Positions 50,809 through 59,814 of a stretch of 64,000 bases of DNA are shown piece after piece. Position 1 is the stretch's first letter; each line of letters opens with the position of its first letter. Source of the stretch: Halomarina halobia (GTDB lineage: Archaea > Halobacteriota > Halobacteria > Halobacteriales > Haloarculaceae). The stretch covers positions 124,001-188,000 of the forward strand of contig NZ_CP119992.1 of the NCBI RefSeq assembly GCF_029338575.1, given 5' to 3'. The position numbers were made by a program, and so were the translations under genes. Below the pieces are notes generated by a model. The model was not told where the DNA came from. It worked only from the letters and a program-made list of their open reading frames with translations, and searched no databases.

Positions 50809-51777
50809 TCACCCCGACGGGTCCGGCACGTAGCGCTCCCCGACGCGGACCCGCAGCGTCCGGGGGAGCGCCCCGACGTCGAGGCGCTCCGCGCCGACCA
50901 TCTCCCCGTCGAGGCTGAAGCGGATCGGTTCGCCCTCCGTCGTCACGGTCACCGACGGGAGCGACCGCAGCTCGATGTTGGCCGTCTCCCCCCGGAACAG
51001 CCGTCGGAGCAGCTCCTCGCCGGCGAGTTCGAGCGCCGACGCGTCGCTCACGAGCGCCACCTCGAGGAGGCCGTCCTCGACGTTCGCCTGCGTCAGCCGG
51101 ACGCTCCCGCCACGCGGGAACCCCCGGGCGTTCCCGATGAAGACGCAGAGCGCGTCGCCGCGCCACGGGTCGCCGTCGCCCGGTCCCTCGACCTTCAGGG
51201 GGAGCGACTCGTAGGTCGGCACCGCGCCGAGCGTGGTGGCGACGTACGCGAACGGCCCGTAGCGCCGCTTCAGGTCCGCCGAGGTGCGTTCGCTCGCGTC
51301 GGCGGTCAGCCCCGCGACGCAGGAGTTGAGGAACAACCGCTCGTCGGCCGTCCCGTCCGCGTCGGTGAAGGTCGCGCGCCCGAGGTCGATCCGGCGCTCC
51401 TCGCCCGCCTCGATCACCTCGAACGCGTGTTCGACGCCCTCGATCCCGACGTTCCCCGCGAAGTTGTTCCCGGTCCCGCCGGGGACGACGGCGAAGGCGA
51501 CCTCGTCGAACGCGTCGGCGGCGGCGATGCCGTTCACGACGCCGCTCGCCGTCCCGTCGCCCCCGCAGGCGACCACCAGGGACGCTCCGTCCTCGGCGGC
51601 CGCCCGCGCGGCGTCGACCACCGCCGCGCCCTCGGCCTCGCGGACGGCGAAGCCGCGACCCGCGGCCAGCGCCCGAACGTCGTCGGTGTCGCGCCCGCCG
51701 CCGCTCTCCGGATTGAGGACGAGGACGCGGTCCCCCTCGTCGAACCGACGCCCGCCCACCCCCGACGCCCGACCCAT
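50809..51777 (-). CDS. Diacylglycerol/lipid kinase family protein, paralogue 2
   Basis: 322 residues, same family as 49058-49999, with VLVLNPESGGGRDTDDV, CGGDGTASGVVNG and VPGGTGNNFAGNVGI. Start at ATG 51777; a CGTTATG box lies about 30 nt before it. The two paralogues are 92 bp identical across the GGTGNNF segment (49632-49723 equals 51404-51495) but otherwise diverged, suggesting local gene conversion. Lipid substrate unknown. Confidence 0.86.
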   Translation of the reverse strand: MGRASGVGGRRFDEGDRVLVLNPESGGGRDTDDVRALAAGRGFAVREAEGAAVVDAARAAAEDGASLVVACGGDGTASGVVNGIAAADAFDEVAFAVVPGGTGNNFAGNVGIEGVEHAFEVIEAGEERRIDLGRATFTDADGTADERLFLNSCVAGLTADASERTSADLKRRYGPFAYVATTLGAVPTYESLPLKVEGPGDGDPWRGDALCVFIGNARGFPRGGSVRLTQANVEDGLLEVALVSDASALELAGEELLRRLFRGETANIELRSLPSVTVTTEGEPIRFSLDGEMVGAERLDVGALPRTLRVRVGERYVPDPSG

Positions 51778-51856
51778 GCTACGGGAGCATTGGCCGTTCG
51801 AGGGCATAACGCTGTCTCGGCGTGAGGCGGTTCGGGGTCGGCGAAGCCGGGTGCGG

Positions 51857-52270
51857 CTACCCGAGTTGCTCGTCGAGGATCAGGCGCGTCTTCGTGCTCA
51901 CGACCTCGTCCTGTTCTCGCGCGCGGGTGATGAGGTCGTTGATGCCCCGGGTGTCGGCCGCGTCGACGATGAGCACGAGGTCCTCCTCCCCGGAGACCTG
52001 CCAGACGAAGTCGACGTCCTGCCACTCGGCCATCCGTTCGGATATCTCGCTCGTGTCGACGCTCACGTCGACGCCGATCTCGATCATCGCCTTCACGTTC
52101 CCGGTGCGCGTGGCGACGGTGAACCGCTCGATGACGCCGTCCGTGACGAGGCGATCGACGCGGTTCCTGACCGTGCCCTCGCTCGTCCCCACCTCGGCGG
52201 CGATCTCCGTGTAGGGCGTCCGCGCGTCGCGTCGGAGGATGTCGAGGATGTCCCGGTCGAGGTTGTCCAT
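51857..52270 (-). CDS. lrp: Lrp/AsnC-family transcriptional regulator
   Basis: 137 residues. N-terminal HTH: NLDRDILDILRRDARTPYTEIAAEVGTSEGTVRNRVDRLVTDGVIERF; C-terminal RAM (amino-acid-binding) domain: KAMIEIGVDVSVDTSEISERMAEW and the rest. It starts at ATG 52270 rather than 52288. A 17-bp palindrome at 52306-52322 overlaps its likely TATA region and lies upstream of carA, so it probably autoregulates and also controls carA in response to an amino acid. Confidence 0.9.
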   Translation of the reverse strand: MDNLDRDILDILRRDARTPYTEIAAEVGTSEGTVRNRVDRLVTDGVIERFTVATRTGNVKAMIEIGVDVSVDTSEISERMAEWQDVDFVWQVSGEEDLVLIVDAADTRGINDLITRAREQDEVVSTKTRLILDEQLG

Positions 52271-52305
52271 CGAGGGGCGTCGATACACCCCTCTTGCACT
52301 TGACG

Positions 52306-52322
52306 ATTACGAATTTCGTAAT
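52306..52322. promoter_or_regulatory. 17-bp palindrome (ATTACGA-ATT-TCGTAAT), probable Lrp operator
   Basis: ATTACGA at 52306-52312, ATT spacer, TCGTAAT at 52316-52322: a perfect 7-bp inverted repeat. It is 36-52 nt before the lrp ATG (minus), where its TATA should be, and 53-69 nt before the carA ATG. Length and symmetry fit Lrp-family operators, which are AT-rich imperfect palindromes. A further half-like TTCGTAAC lies at about 52366. Confidence 0.6.
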
Positions 52323-52339
52323 TCAGCTTCGAACACAAC

Positions 52340-52347
52340 GGTTATAG
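52340..52347 (+). promoter_or_regulatory. TATA-like box of carA
   Basis: GGTTATAG at 52340-52347 is 28-35 nt before ATG 52375, fitting a leaderless promoter and supporting 52375 over the ATG at 52360 as start. Confidence 0.5.
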
Positions 52348-52374
52348 GGGTCGATTCCTATGTTCTTCGTAACG

Positions 52375-53436
52375 ATGGACGCCTACGTGGCACTGGAGGG
52401 CGGGCGCGTGGTCGAAGCGCGCGCTCGCGCTCCCGGTCAGACGCGTGGAGAACTGGTGTTCACGACCGCCTACACGGGTTACGAGGAGAGCCTCACCGAT
52501 CCCTCCTACGAGGAGCAGGTCCTCACGTTCTCCTACCCCCTGATCGGTAACTACGGCGTCCGATCCGAGCGATTCGAGTCCGACGGCGTCCACCCCCGCG
52601 CCGTCGTCGCGCACGAACTGACCGACGACGTCGCGGCGTGGCTCGAACGCGAGGGCGTCCCGGCCGTGGACCGCCTCGACACGCGCGACCTCGTCACCCG
52701 CATCCGCGAGGAGGGGGCGATGAAGTGCGGCATCGTCGCGGGCGAGGACGTCACCCCGGAGGACGCGCTCGACCAGCTCGCGCAGTGCAAGGGAATGAGC
52801 GAGCACGTCGACATCGGCGAGCAGGTCTCGGTCCGCGAGCCGGCGACGTACAACCCCGACGGCTCCGGCCCGGACGTCGCCCTGATCGACTGCGGCGCGA
52901 AGGGCTCGATCGTCTCCTCGCTCGTCGAGCGCGGCGCGACGGTCCACCGCCTGCCCTACGACGCGACGCCCGCGGAGATCGAGGCGTTCGCCCCGGACGT
53001 GCTGTTCATCTCGAACGGCCCCGGCGACCCGGAGAACTTCGAAGCGACGCAGGACCTCGTCCGGGAACTCGCCGGCGAGATCCCGATGGCGGGCATCTGC
53101 CTGGGCCAGCAGGTCATCGCGGGCGCGCTCGGCGGGGAGACGGAGAAGATGGCCTTCGGCCACCGCGGCGTCAACCAGCCCGTGCGCGACCTGCGCACCG
53201 GGCGAGTGGTGATGACGACGCAGAACCACGGCTACACCGTCGCGGACCCCGGCCCGCTCGACGTGACGCAGGTGAACGTCAACGACGACACCCCCGAGGG
53301 CCTGGAGAGCGACGATCTGCGCGTCATCACGCGCCAGTACCACCCCGAGGCCAACCCCGGCCCGCACGACACCCTCAGCTTCTTCGACGACGTGCTGGCG
53401 ATGACGGGTTCACGGACGCAGGTCGCGGCGGACTGA
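52375..53436 (+). CDS. carA: Carbamoyl-phosphate synthase small subunit
   Basis: 353 residues. The N-terminal domain (about 1-150) contains EGGRVVEARARAPGQTRGELVFTTAYTGYEESLTDPSY; the class I glutamine amidotransferase domain has the nucleophile Cys in MAGICLGQQVIA and His/Glu in YHPEANPGPHDT. It supplies ammonia for carbamoyl phosphate in Arg and pyrimidine synthesis. carB is not adjacent in the window. Start at 52375 (M6 of the longer frame) due to the TATA box; divergent from lrp. Confidence 0.95.
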   Translation: MDAYVALEGGRVVEARARAPGQTRGELVFTTAYTGYEESLTDPSYEEQVLTFSYPLIGNYGVRSERFESDGVHPRAVVAHELTDDVAAWLEREGVPAVDRLDTRDLVTRIREEGAMKCGIVAGEDVTPEDALDQLAQCKGMSEHVDIGEQVSVREPATYNPDGSGPDVALIDCGAKGSIVSSLVERGATVHRLPYDATPAEIEAFAPDVLFISNGPGDPENFEATQDLVRELAGEIPMAGICLGQQVIAGALGGETEKMAFGHRGVNQPVRDLRTGRVVMTTQNHGYTVADPGPLDVTQVNVNDDTPEGLESDDLRVITRQYHPEANPGPHDTLSFFDDVLAMTGSRTQVAAD

Positions 53437-53463
53437 CCCCTCTCTCCTGCGTTCGCGCATCAC

Positions 53464-55203
53464 TTACCGCTCCCGTAGCGCCCGAAGCGACGAGAACCCG
53501 GTACCGACGTAGACGGCTCCGTCGAGGACCGCCGGAGAGGAGAGCGCCGAGTCGCCCGGATGCGTCCAGCGCACGCTCCCGTCCGCGACCGACAGGGCGT
53601 AGATCGATCCGCCGTTGACGCCGCTGGTGCCGACGTACGCCGTCCCGTCGACGACGGCGGGCCTGGAGGCGACGGCGGTCCCGTACTCGCTGGCTTCGAC
53701 GGTCCACCGCTCCACGCCCGTCTCGCGGTCGTACCCGCGTACCGACAGGCCGACGCCCGCGATCAGCGTCTCCTCGCCGACCGACGCGCCCGTTCCCGTC
53801 CACTCGTTCGTCGCCGCCCGCCAGCGCCGCTCGCCCGTCTCGGCGTCGAGCGCGACGAGTGCCCCGCTCACCGCGTACGTCTCGGGGTCCTGAGAACTCC
53901 CGGTGGCGTAGACCACTCCGTCTGCGACCGAGGGGGCACCGAACACGGGACCGGCGGTCTCGAACGCCCATCGCTCGGAGCCGTCCTCCCGCGACAGCGC
54001 CCTCAGGCGCGCCCCTCGACCCCCGACGTACACCGCGCTCCCGTCGACGGCGACAGACGCGATGACGGGGTCGTCGGCCTCCCGTCGCCAGACCTCGCTC
54101 CCGTCGCGCACGTCGAGCGCGAGGAGGCCGCCCCCGGCCGTCCCCACGTAGGCGACGCCGGCGTCGACGGCGGGTGACCCGAACACCGCGCCGCCCGCGT
54201 CGACGCGCCAGCGCTCTTCTCCCGTGTCCGCTTCGACCGCGACGACCTCACCGCTCGTATCGCCGTCGCGGATGTTTCCCGCCACGGTCCCGAAGACGAC
54301 TGCGCCGTCGGCCACGGCGGCAGCCTCGACGACGCGTCCGTCCGTCTCGACCCGCCACCGGGGCGCGCCGGTCGCGGCGTCGAGCGCGACCATCCCGCCG
54401 CGGTCGGACTCGACGTACACGTTTCCGAAGCCCACGTAGACGGTGCCGTCCGCGACGACCGGCGAGGCGCGCGACGCGCGCCCCGTGTAGGTCCACGCCT
54501 GCTCGACCGCCTCCGTCGGCCCCATCGTCCGGTCGTCGCGGCCGGTGTTGGCGGCGTCGTAGCCGAACTGCCGCCACGCGTCGGTGACGGTTACGGTGGC
54601 GACCGGCACGCCCGCGACCGCGACGGTCCGCTCGCCGGGACGTCCGAGGTCCTGTCGCAGGGTCTCCGTCCGCCGCTCGCCCCCGGCCAGGTCGACCGCG
54701 ACGCTCCGGCGGTCGCGCCCGTCGACCGTCGCGGTCAGCGTCGCCGTTCGTCGCACCGTCGCCCGGTTCTCGACCGTAACGGCGAGCGCGACCGCGCTCC
54801 CCGCCGGGCACGTTCGAGCGTCGGATCGCGCGTCGCGGACGACGATCGCCGGCTCGACGCGGATGGTTCCGGCGTCGACGCCGTCGACCGAGAGGGCGTA
54901 CGTCCCGGCCGCCTCGAACGTGCGCGAGACGGACGCGGTGACGCGCTCGCCGGCCGGAACGCGCACGGTCGTCGAGGAGACGACCGCTCCGTCGACGGCG
55001 AACGCGACGGTGGCCGTCCCGTCCTCCTCCCCGTCGTTGACGACGACCGCCTCGACGCGGACCGACTCGCCGGCGTAGAGTCGCCTCGGGTTCACCTCGA
55101 CCCGCTCGACCGCGATCGAGGGGCCGCGCTGACAGCCGGCGAGCGCGCTCACCCCCGCCGCTGCCCCCGCCTCGAGCACGGATCGTCTGGTAACTCGGTG
55201 CAC
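53464..55203 (-). CDS. Tat-exported PQQ-like beta-propeller lipoprotein
   Basis: 579 residues. TRRSVLEAGAAAGVSALAGC is a Tat signal with a lipobox (Cys near 24). Residues about 25-190 look like Ig/CARDB-type beta domains (RVEVNPRRLYAGESVRVEAVVVNDGEEDG). The rest is a beta-propeller of PQQ-type (WD-like) repeats, each with VVADGTVYVG-type and AL-D-TG-RWR strands (e.g. DGTVYVGFGN, GVAYVGTAGG). It acts outside the cell, perhaps for surface protein assembly or binding; the ligand is unknown. GTG start. Confidence 0.85.
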   Translation of the reverse strand: MHRVTRRSVLEAGAAAGVSALAGCQRGPSIAVERVEVNPRRLYAGESVRVEAVVVNDGEEDGTATVAFAVDGAVVSSTTVRVPAGERVTASVSRTFEAAGTYALSVDGVDAGTIRVEPAIVVRDARSDARTCPAGSAVALAVTVENRATVRRTATLTATVDGRDRRSVAVDLAGGERRTETLRQDLGRPGERTVAVAGVPVATVTVTDAWRQFGYDAANTGRDDRTMGPTEAVEQAWTYTGRASRASPVVADGTVYVGFGNVYVESDRGGMVALDAATGAPRWRVETDGRVVEAAAVADGAVVFGTVAGNIRDGDTSGEVVAVEADTGEERWRVDAGGAVFGSPAVDAGVAYVGTAGGGLLALDVRDGSEVWRREADDPVIASVAVDGSAVYVGGRGARLRALSREDGSERWAFETAGPVFGAPSVADGVVYATGSSQDPETYAVSGALVALDAETGERRWRAATNEWTGTGASVGEETLIAGVGLSVRGYDRETGVERWTVEASEYGTAVASRPAVVDGTAYVGTSGVNGGSIYALSVADGSVRWTHPGDSALSSPAVLDGAVYVGTGFSSLRALRER

Positions 55204-55341
55204 GCTCGCGCCTCGGTCCGAGGAGCGGAAAACGTTATCTATCTAGTGACATTCTCCGATTCAGTTCGGTCGGTTCCCCGGCCACCGCCTCGTCGGCGCT
55301 CGCCGACCCCCGCGCTGCGATCGACGCCGGGCGCTGCTGTG

Positions 55342-56058
55342 CTACCGCCTGACGACCGGTTCGGGGTGCCGCCAGTCGACGTCCACGACGCCTGTCACGC
55401 TCCCGCGGCGACCCTCCCGGCTCACCACCTCGAACGTGCGGTTCTCGCTCTCGGGGGTGAACAGCGCCGCCACGAGCAGGCGCGCCACGTCCGCGCGCGG
55501 GATCGACCCCGAGACGGTGTCCCCGCCCTCCCCCACGAGCACGTCGCCGGCGGCGGGGTCGTTCGTCAGGCCGCCGGGGCGGACGATCGTGTAGTCGAGG
55601 CCCGACCGGCGGAGGTGCTCCTCGCTCGCCTCCTTCGCGTCGAGGATGCCGAAGAGGTCGAGCAGCGCGCGGAACGGTCCGGGCATGCCCTCCTTCGAGT
55701 CGCCGACCCCGATAGCGGAGACGAGCACGAACCGATCGACGCCCTCGTCGGCGGCGGCGTCGACGAGGTTGACGACCCCCTCGCGGTCGACGAGCGGGCC
55801 GCGGAGGAGGTTCGCCCCCGGCGTCGAGCCGACCGCGCAGATCACGGCGTCCGCGCCCTCGACCGCCTCGCGGGCGGTCGAGATGGCGAGGAGGTCGCCG
55901 ACGACGACCTCGTCCGCGCCCTGTAACTCGAGGGTCTCGACCGTCTCCGGCGAACTGGTGAGCGCCCGGACGCGGATCCCCGCGTCGAGGAGCGCGTCGA
56001 GCACGTCGCGGCCGGTTCGGCCGCTCGCCCCGGCGACCAGTACTGTCATCTCGGTCAT
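55342..56058 (-). CDS. NAD(P)-binding SDR-like protein (atypical SDR)
   Basis: 238 residues, Rossmann fold with VLVAGASGRTGRDVLDALLD (GxxGxxG) and ADAVICAVGSTPGANLLRGPL; the family is the NmrA/YbjT-like NAD(P)H-binding group. The SSG-like catalytic Ser/Tyr set is not clear. Role likely redox sensing or an oxidoreductase. Start could be 56058 or ATG 56049. Confidence 0.8.
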   Translation of the reverse strand: MTEMTVLVAGASGRTGRDVLDALLDAGIRVRALTSSPETVETLELQGADEVVVGDLLAISTAREAVEGADAVICAVGSTPGANLLRGPLVDREGVVNLVDAAADEGVDRFVLVSAIGVGDSKEGMPGPFRALLDLFGILDAKEASEEHLRRSGLDYTIVRPGGLTNDPAAGDVLVGEGGDTVSGSIPRADVARLLVAALFTPESENRTFEVVSREGRRGSVTGVVDVDWRHPEPVVRR

Positions 56059-56102
56059 ACGTCGGCGGAGGTGTCCCGGCTCCTTCGTCCTTTCGCGCGC
56101 GG

Positions 56103-56651
56103 CTACGCGTCGCGGAGGTCGTCAACCGCGCGGAGGCGGAGCGCGCTCGCCGCCACCTCGTCGGCCCGTCGGACGATCTCGGCCTCCAGCGTCGCCGGTT
56201 CGACCGCCGTCCGTCGCGTGTGCGAGAGGACGACGTGCGCCACCTCGACCGGCAGACCGGCGCGGTCGACCACCGCCGCGCCGTAATGGGGGTGGCCGAG
56301 CAGCCGACCGACGGCGGTCTCCTCCATGCCGTCGAACTCGTACAGCTTCGACACGTCGTGGACCAGCGCCCCCGCGAGCACCGCGTCGATCGCGGGATCG
56401 TATCCGCGTTCGACCAGCGCCTCCGCCAGCGCGACGGCGGCGGCGGTCACGTCGCGGACGTGCTCGACGAGCGTCGCGTCGGGGAGGTCGAGCCGCCGCT
56501 GGGCGGGCGGGAACCACGGGACCGCGTCGAGGTCGTCGATCTCGTTGTCCGCGATCGCGGTCGTCCACGCCTCGCGGACGCCCGATCGCAGGTCGTCGTC
56601 TCGGATGGCGGCGAGTTTGGGAAACGCGCGGTCGATGTCCGGGTCGCTCAT
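56103..56651 (-). CDS. HD-domain phosphohydrolase
   Basis: 182 residues. The HD metal motif appears as LVEHVRDVTAAAVALAEAL with first His, then GALVHDVSKLYEF (HD) and HPHYGAAVVDRAGLP; VVLSHTRRTAVEP provides the last His. It hydrolyses a nucleotide or phosphate ester, substrate unknown. Start at ATG 56651, since earlier starts add a non-conserved stretch. It lies upstream of the NAD(P)-binding gene on the same strand (44 bp). Confidence 0.83.
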   Translation of the reverse strand: MSDPDIDRAFPKLAAIRDDDLRSGVREAWTTAIADNEIDDLDAVPWFPPAQRRLDLPDATLVEHVRDVTAAAVALAEALVERGYDPAIDAVLAGALVHDVSKLYEFDGMEETAVGRLLGHPHYGAAVVDRAGLPVEVAHVVLSHTRRTAVEPATLEAEIVRRADEVAASALRLRAVDDLRDA

Positions 56652-56822
56652 ACCACCGCCTCGCACCGCCGGACCGAAGCGGCTTCGGAATCCCGTGGAG
56701 CGCCCCGGGTCCGACGCCGGCTCGTCCTCCAACCGTCACCCGACCGTCCTCCATCGACCTACTTTCCCACACTACTGTCTCTGAGCTAACTCTTAAGACG
56801 ATCGAGTGAAACTCTCGACCGG

Positions 56823-57983
56823 ATGTCTATCCGATTCACGCGACGGGGATTTCTGGCCGCGACCGGCGCGTCGCTCGCGCTCGCGGGGACGGCGAGCGCG
56901 GCGCCCGATCCCGTTCGATTCGCCACGTACAACATCAGGGACCTCACGACCGGGCAGGTCCAGACGCCGGGCGACCCGCAGGCGGAGGCGGCCGCGCGGG
57001 TCGTCCAGGAGGCCCGGCCGGACGTGCTGGCGCTCAACGAGGTCGTCAACAACCGACAGGAGGGCGTCCGCACCGACCGCACGAACGCCCGCGCGTTCGT
57101 CGAGAACTACCTCTCGGTCCCGCAGCGGGACTTCCTCCGGGGGATCGACTACGAGCACGTCTACGTCCCGAGGAGCAACACGGGCGTCCACAGCGGCATG
57201 GACCTCGACGACGACGGGGTCGTCGACGACACGCCCGGCGACCGGACCTACGGCAACGACGCCTTCGGCTACGGCGAGTACCCCGGCCAGTACGCGCTCG
57301 CGCTCCTCAGCCGGTACCCGCTCGACGAGGCGGCCGTCCGGTCGTTCCGGACGTTCGTCTGGGCGGACATGCCCGGGAACCTGATCGTCCGGGACGACGA
57401 CTACGACGTCTACCTGACCGAGGAGGAGGCGGAGCGGTTCCGGCTGTCCTCGAAGACGCACGTCGACGTGCCCGTCGAGGTGGGCGACCGCACCGTCCAC
57501 GCGCTGCTCGCGCACCCCACGCCGTCGGGGTTCGACGGCCCGGAGAACTTCAACGGCCGGCGCTGTCACGACGAGGTGCGCCTGTTCGCGGACTACGTCG
57601 CCGGGGCGGACTACCTCTACGACGACGACGGCGTCCGAGGCGGGCTCGATCCGGACGCCTCCTACGCGCTCCTGGGCGACATGAACGCCTACCCCGGTCA
57701 GGCGGACAACTTCGACGCCGCCACGGAGTTCCTCCTCGACAACCCCGACTTCGACGCGCGACCCCTGCCGACGAGCCCCGGCGGCGCGCGCCGGGGGAAC
57801 CCGCGCGCGACGTTCGACTCGAACGTCACCATCGACTACGCTCTCCCCTCGCCCGACCTCGACCGCCGAGGGGCGGGCGTGGTCTGGCCGGCGAGGTCGT
57901 CGTCGCGTCGCGGACTCGGTGCCGCCGCGGAGGCGGCGTCGGACCACCGCCTCGTCTGGGCTGACCTCGCCCCCGGGCGCTGA
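56823..57983 (+). CDS. Tat-exported endonuclease/exonuclease/phosphatase-family protein
   Basis: 386 residues. FTRRGFLAATGASLALAG is a Tat signal, cleaved after ASA near residue 27. The EEP domain starts VRFATYNIRDLTTG with the Asn-x-Arg of this superfamily, and contains RPDVLALNEVVNN (metal Glu), LLGDMNAYPGQ (Asp/Asn) and SDHRLVWADL (Asp-His) at the end, all expected catalytic residues. It may be a secreted nuclease or phosphatase. A TCTTAAG box lies 26-32 nt before the ATG; immediately downstream is the nested inverted repeat 57986-58080. Confidence 0.88.
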   Translation: MSIRFTRRGFLAATGASLALAGTASAAPDPVRFATYNIRDLTTGQVQTPGDPQAEAAARVVQEARPDVLALNEVVNNRQEGVRTDRTNARAFVENYLSVPQRDFLRGIDYEHVYVPRSNTGVHSGMDLDDDGVVDDTPGDRTYGNDAFGYGEYPGQYALALLSRYPLDEAAVRSFRTFVWADMPGNLIVRDDDYDVYLTEEEAERFRLSSKTHVDVPVEVGDRTVHALLAHPTPSGFDGPENFNGRRCHDEVRLFADYVAGADYLYDDDGVRGGLDPDASYALLGDMNAYPGQADNFDAATEFLLDNPDFDARPLPTSPGGARRGNPRATFDSNVTIDYALPSPDLDRRGAGVVWPARSSSRRGLGAAAEAASDHRLVWADLAPGR

Positions 57984-57985
57984 TC

Positions 57986-58080
57986 GGGAGTATCGCGGGC
58001 GTCCATCGAGTCTCTCCGAGAGGCTCGAACACCGTACCCGGTCGAGACTCGCCGTGTCTCCGGCCGGCTACGATACTCCC
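57986..58080. repeat. Nested inverted repeat after EEP gene
   Basis: GGGAGTATCG at 57986-57995 pairs perfectly with CGATACTCCC at 58071-58080 (10 bp). Inside, at about 58007-58027, CGAGTCTCTC and GAGAGGCTCG form another hairpin with one mismatch. The design (outer arms, inner palindrome, about 80-95 bp) resembles the element at 287-366, though the arms differ. Confidence 0.6.
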
Positions 58081-58179
58081 TATGTGCCCGCGTGATCCGT
58101 CCGACGACCACCCGCCGGGACGCGACGGTCGGCGGGGAGCGTCGGTCGGAGTTTTACTCGCGGCGGCCGTCGCCCCGAC

Positions 58180-59643
58180 ATGGACGCTCCGACGTCGGAT
58201 CGCCGCCTCGTGACGCTCGGCGTCATGCTGGGCATCTTCCTCGCGGGCATCGACGGTACCGTCGTGAGCACCGTGATGCCCACCGTCGTCGCCGACCTGG
58301 GCGGCCTGCGCCTCTACTCGTGGGTCTTCGCGGCGTACATGCTGTTCGCCGCCATCTCGATGCCGCTGTTCGGGCGGCTGTCCGACATTTACGGCCGGAA
58401 GCGGCTGTTCTACGTCGGCGTCGCCGCCTTCGTCCTCGGGAGCGCGCTCGCGGGGCTCTCCCGGACCATGCCCCAGCTCATCGCCTTCCGCGCGGTGCAG
58501 GGCGTCGGCGCGGGCGCGATGTTCGCCATCCCCTACACCATCCTCGGGGTCATCTACCCGCCCGAACAGCGCGGCAGGGCCATCGGCTACGGGAGCGCGG
58601 TCTGGGGGATCTCGAGCGTGATCGGCCCGCTGCTCGGCTACCTCATCGTGACGACGCTCGGCTGGCGCTGGGTGTTCTACCTCAGCGTTCCGGTCGGGAT
58701 CGGCGCGGTGGCGCTCATCGCCCGGTCACTGGAGGAGACGACCGGCGCGGCGGACCCGCACGTCGATTACGCGGGCGCGCTCGCGCTCTCGGTCGGCGTC
58801 GGCGCGCTCCTCCTCGCGCTCCAGTTGTTCGAGACGGCGGGGACGGCGGCGGGCGCGCTGGCGGTCGGCGGCGTCGCCGCCCTGGTCGCGTTCGTCCGCG
58901 TCGAGCGGTCGGCGCGCGTGCCCATCCTCCCGCTCTCGCTGTTCGACGACCGCGTGTTCGTGGTGACCAACGCCGTCGGCTTCCTCTCCAGCTTCGTCGT
59001 CTTCGGGGCGATCACCTACGTGCCGCTGTTCGTACAGGCGCTGCGCGGCGGGGCCGGGGCGGCCGCGCTCGCCGTCTTCCCGATCTCCATCGGGTGGTCC
59101 GGGACGAGCTTCGTCTCCGGTCGCCTCGTCAACCGGTTCGGCGAGCGCGCGCTCATCGCGACCGGGACGGCGCTCCTGACGCTCGGCTTCGGCGCGGCGA
59201 CGCTGTGGACCGTCGTGACGCCGCTCTCGATCATCGTCGCGAACGTGTTCGTGATGGGGGTCGGCATGGGGGCGCTCACGCCGCCGCTGCTGACGGCCAT
59301 CCAGAACCACCTCGGAACCGAGCGCATGGGACTTGCGACCTCCTCCCAGCAGTTCTTTCGCAACCTCGGCGGGACGATCGGCGTCGCCGTCCTCGGGGTC
59401 GCGCTCAACGTCGTCCTCCGCGAGCGGTTCGCGTCGCTCCCCGGCGTGTCGAGCATCGGCGACCTCCAGCGGGCCCTGCTCGCCTCCGACAGCCCGCCAG
59501 ACGGCCTCGCGGCGGCGATGACGGAGGGACTGACGGCCGTCTTCGCCGTCTCGGTCGTCGTCTGTCTCGCCGCCGCGGGGCTGGTCGTCTACCTGCCGCG
59601 ACTGCCCGGGGGGACGGCGGCCGCGCTCGGGGACGACGACTGA
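58180..59643 (+). CDS. DHA2-family MFS multidrug transporter (EmrB/QacA type)
   Basis: 487 residues, fourteen membrane segments. The N-terminal motif is ASGIDGTVVSTVMPTVVADL-like (LAGIDGTVVSTVMPTVVADLG) and the signature GRLSDIYGRKRLFYVG after helix 2; helices GVGAGAMFAIPYTILGVIYPPEQRG are the typical DHA2 region. It uses the proton gradient to export drugs or other amphiphiles. A GTTTTAC box lies 21-29 nt before the ATG. No regulator is adjacent on the same strand; a PadR gene lies about 1.2 kb further. Confidence 0.88.
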   Translation: MDAPTSDRRLVTLGVMLGIFLAGIDGTVVSTVMPTVVADLGGLRLYSWVFAAYMLFAAISMPLFGRLSDIYGRKRLFYVGVAAFVLGSALAGLSRTMPQLIAFRAVQGVGAGAMFAIPYTILGVIYPPEQRGRAIGYGSAVWGISSVIGPLLGYLIVTTLGWRWVFYLSVPVGIGAVALIARSLEETTGAADPHVDYAGALALSVGVGALLLALQLFETAGTAAGALAVGGVAALVAFVRVERSARVPILPLSLFDDRVFVVTNAVGFLSSFVVFGAITYVPLFVQALRGGAGAAALAVFPISIGWSGTSFVSGRLVNRFGERALIATGTALLTLGFGAATLWTVVTPLSIIVANVFVMGVGMGALTPPLLTAIQNHLGTERMGLATSSQQFFRNLGGTIGVAVLGVALNVVLRERFASLPGVSSIGDLQRALLASDSPPDGLAAAMTEGLTAVFAVSVVVCLAAAGLVVYLPRLPGGTAAALGDDD

Positions 59644-59814
59644 ACCCGCGAAACGAGCGGCGCGTAGATCGCGGAAGCGAGGCGGGGGCGTTCGCGTAGC
59701 ATGGACGAACCGGCACCCCGCACGCTTCCACTGGGTGCGTTCGGACGCGGCCAGTTGAGTGTATCGGTCCCTCGGCGAAAAATCGGAAGAACGGCCAACG
59801 AAAACTATATTTAG

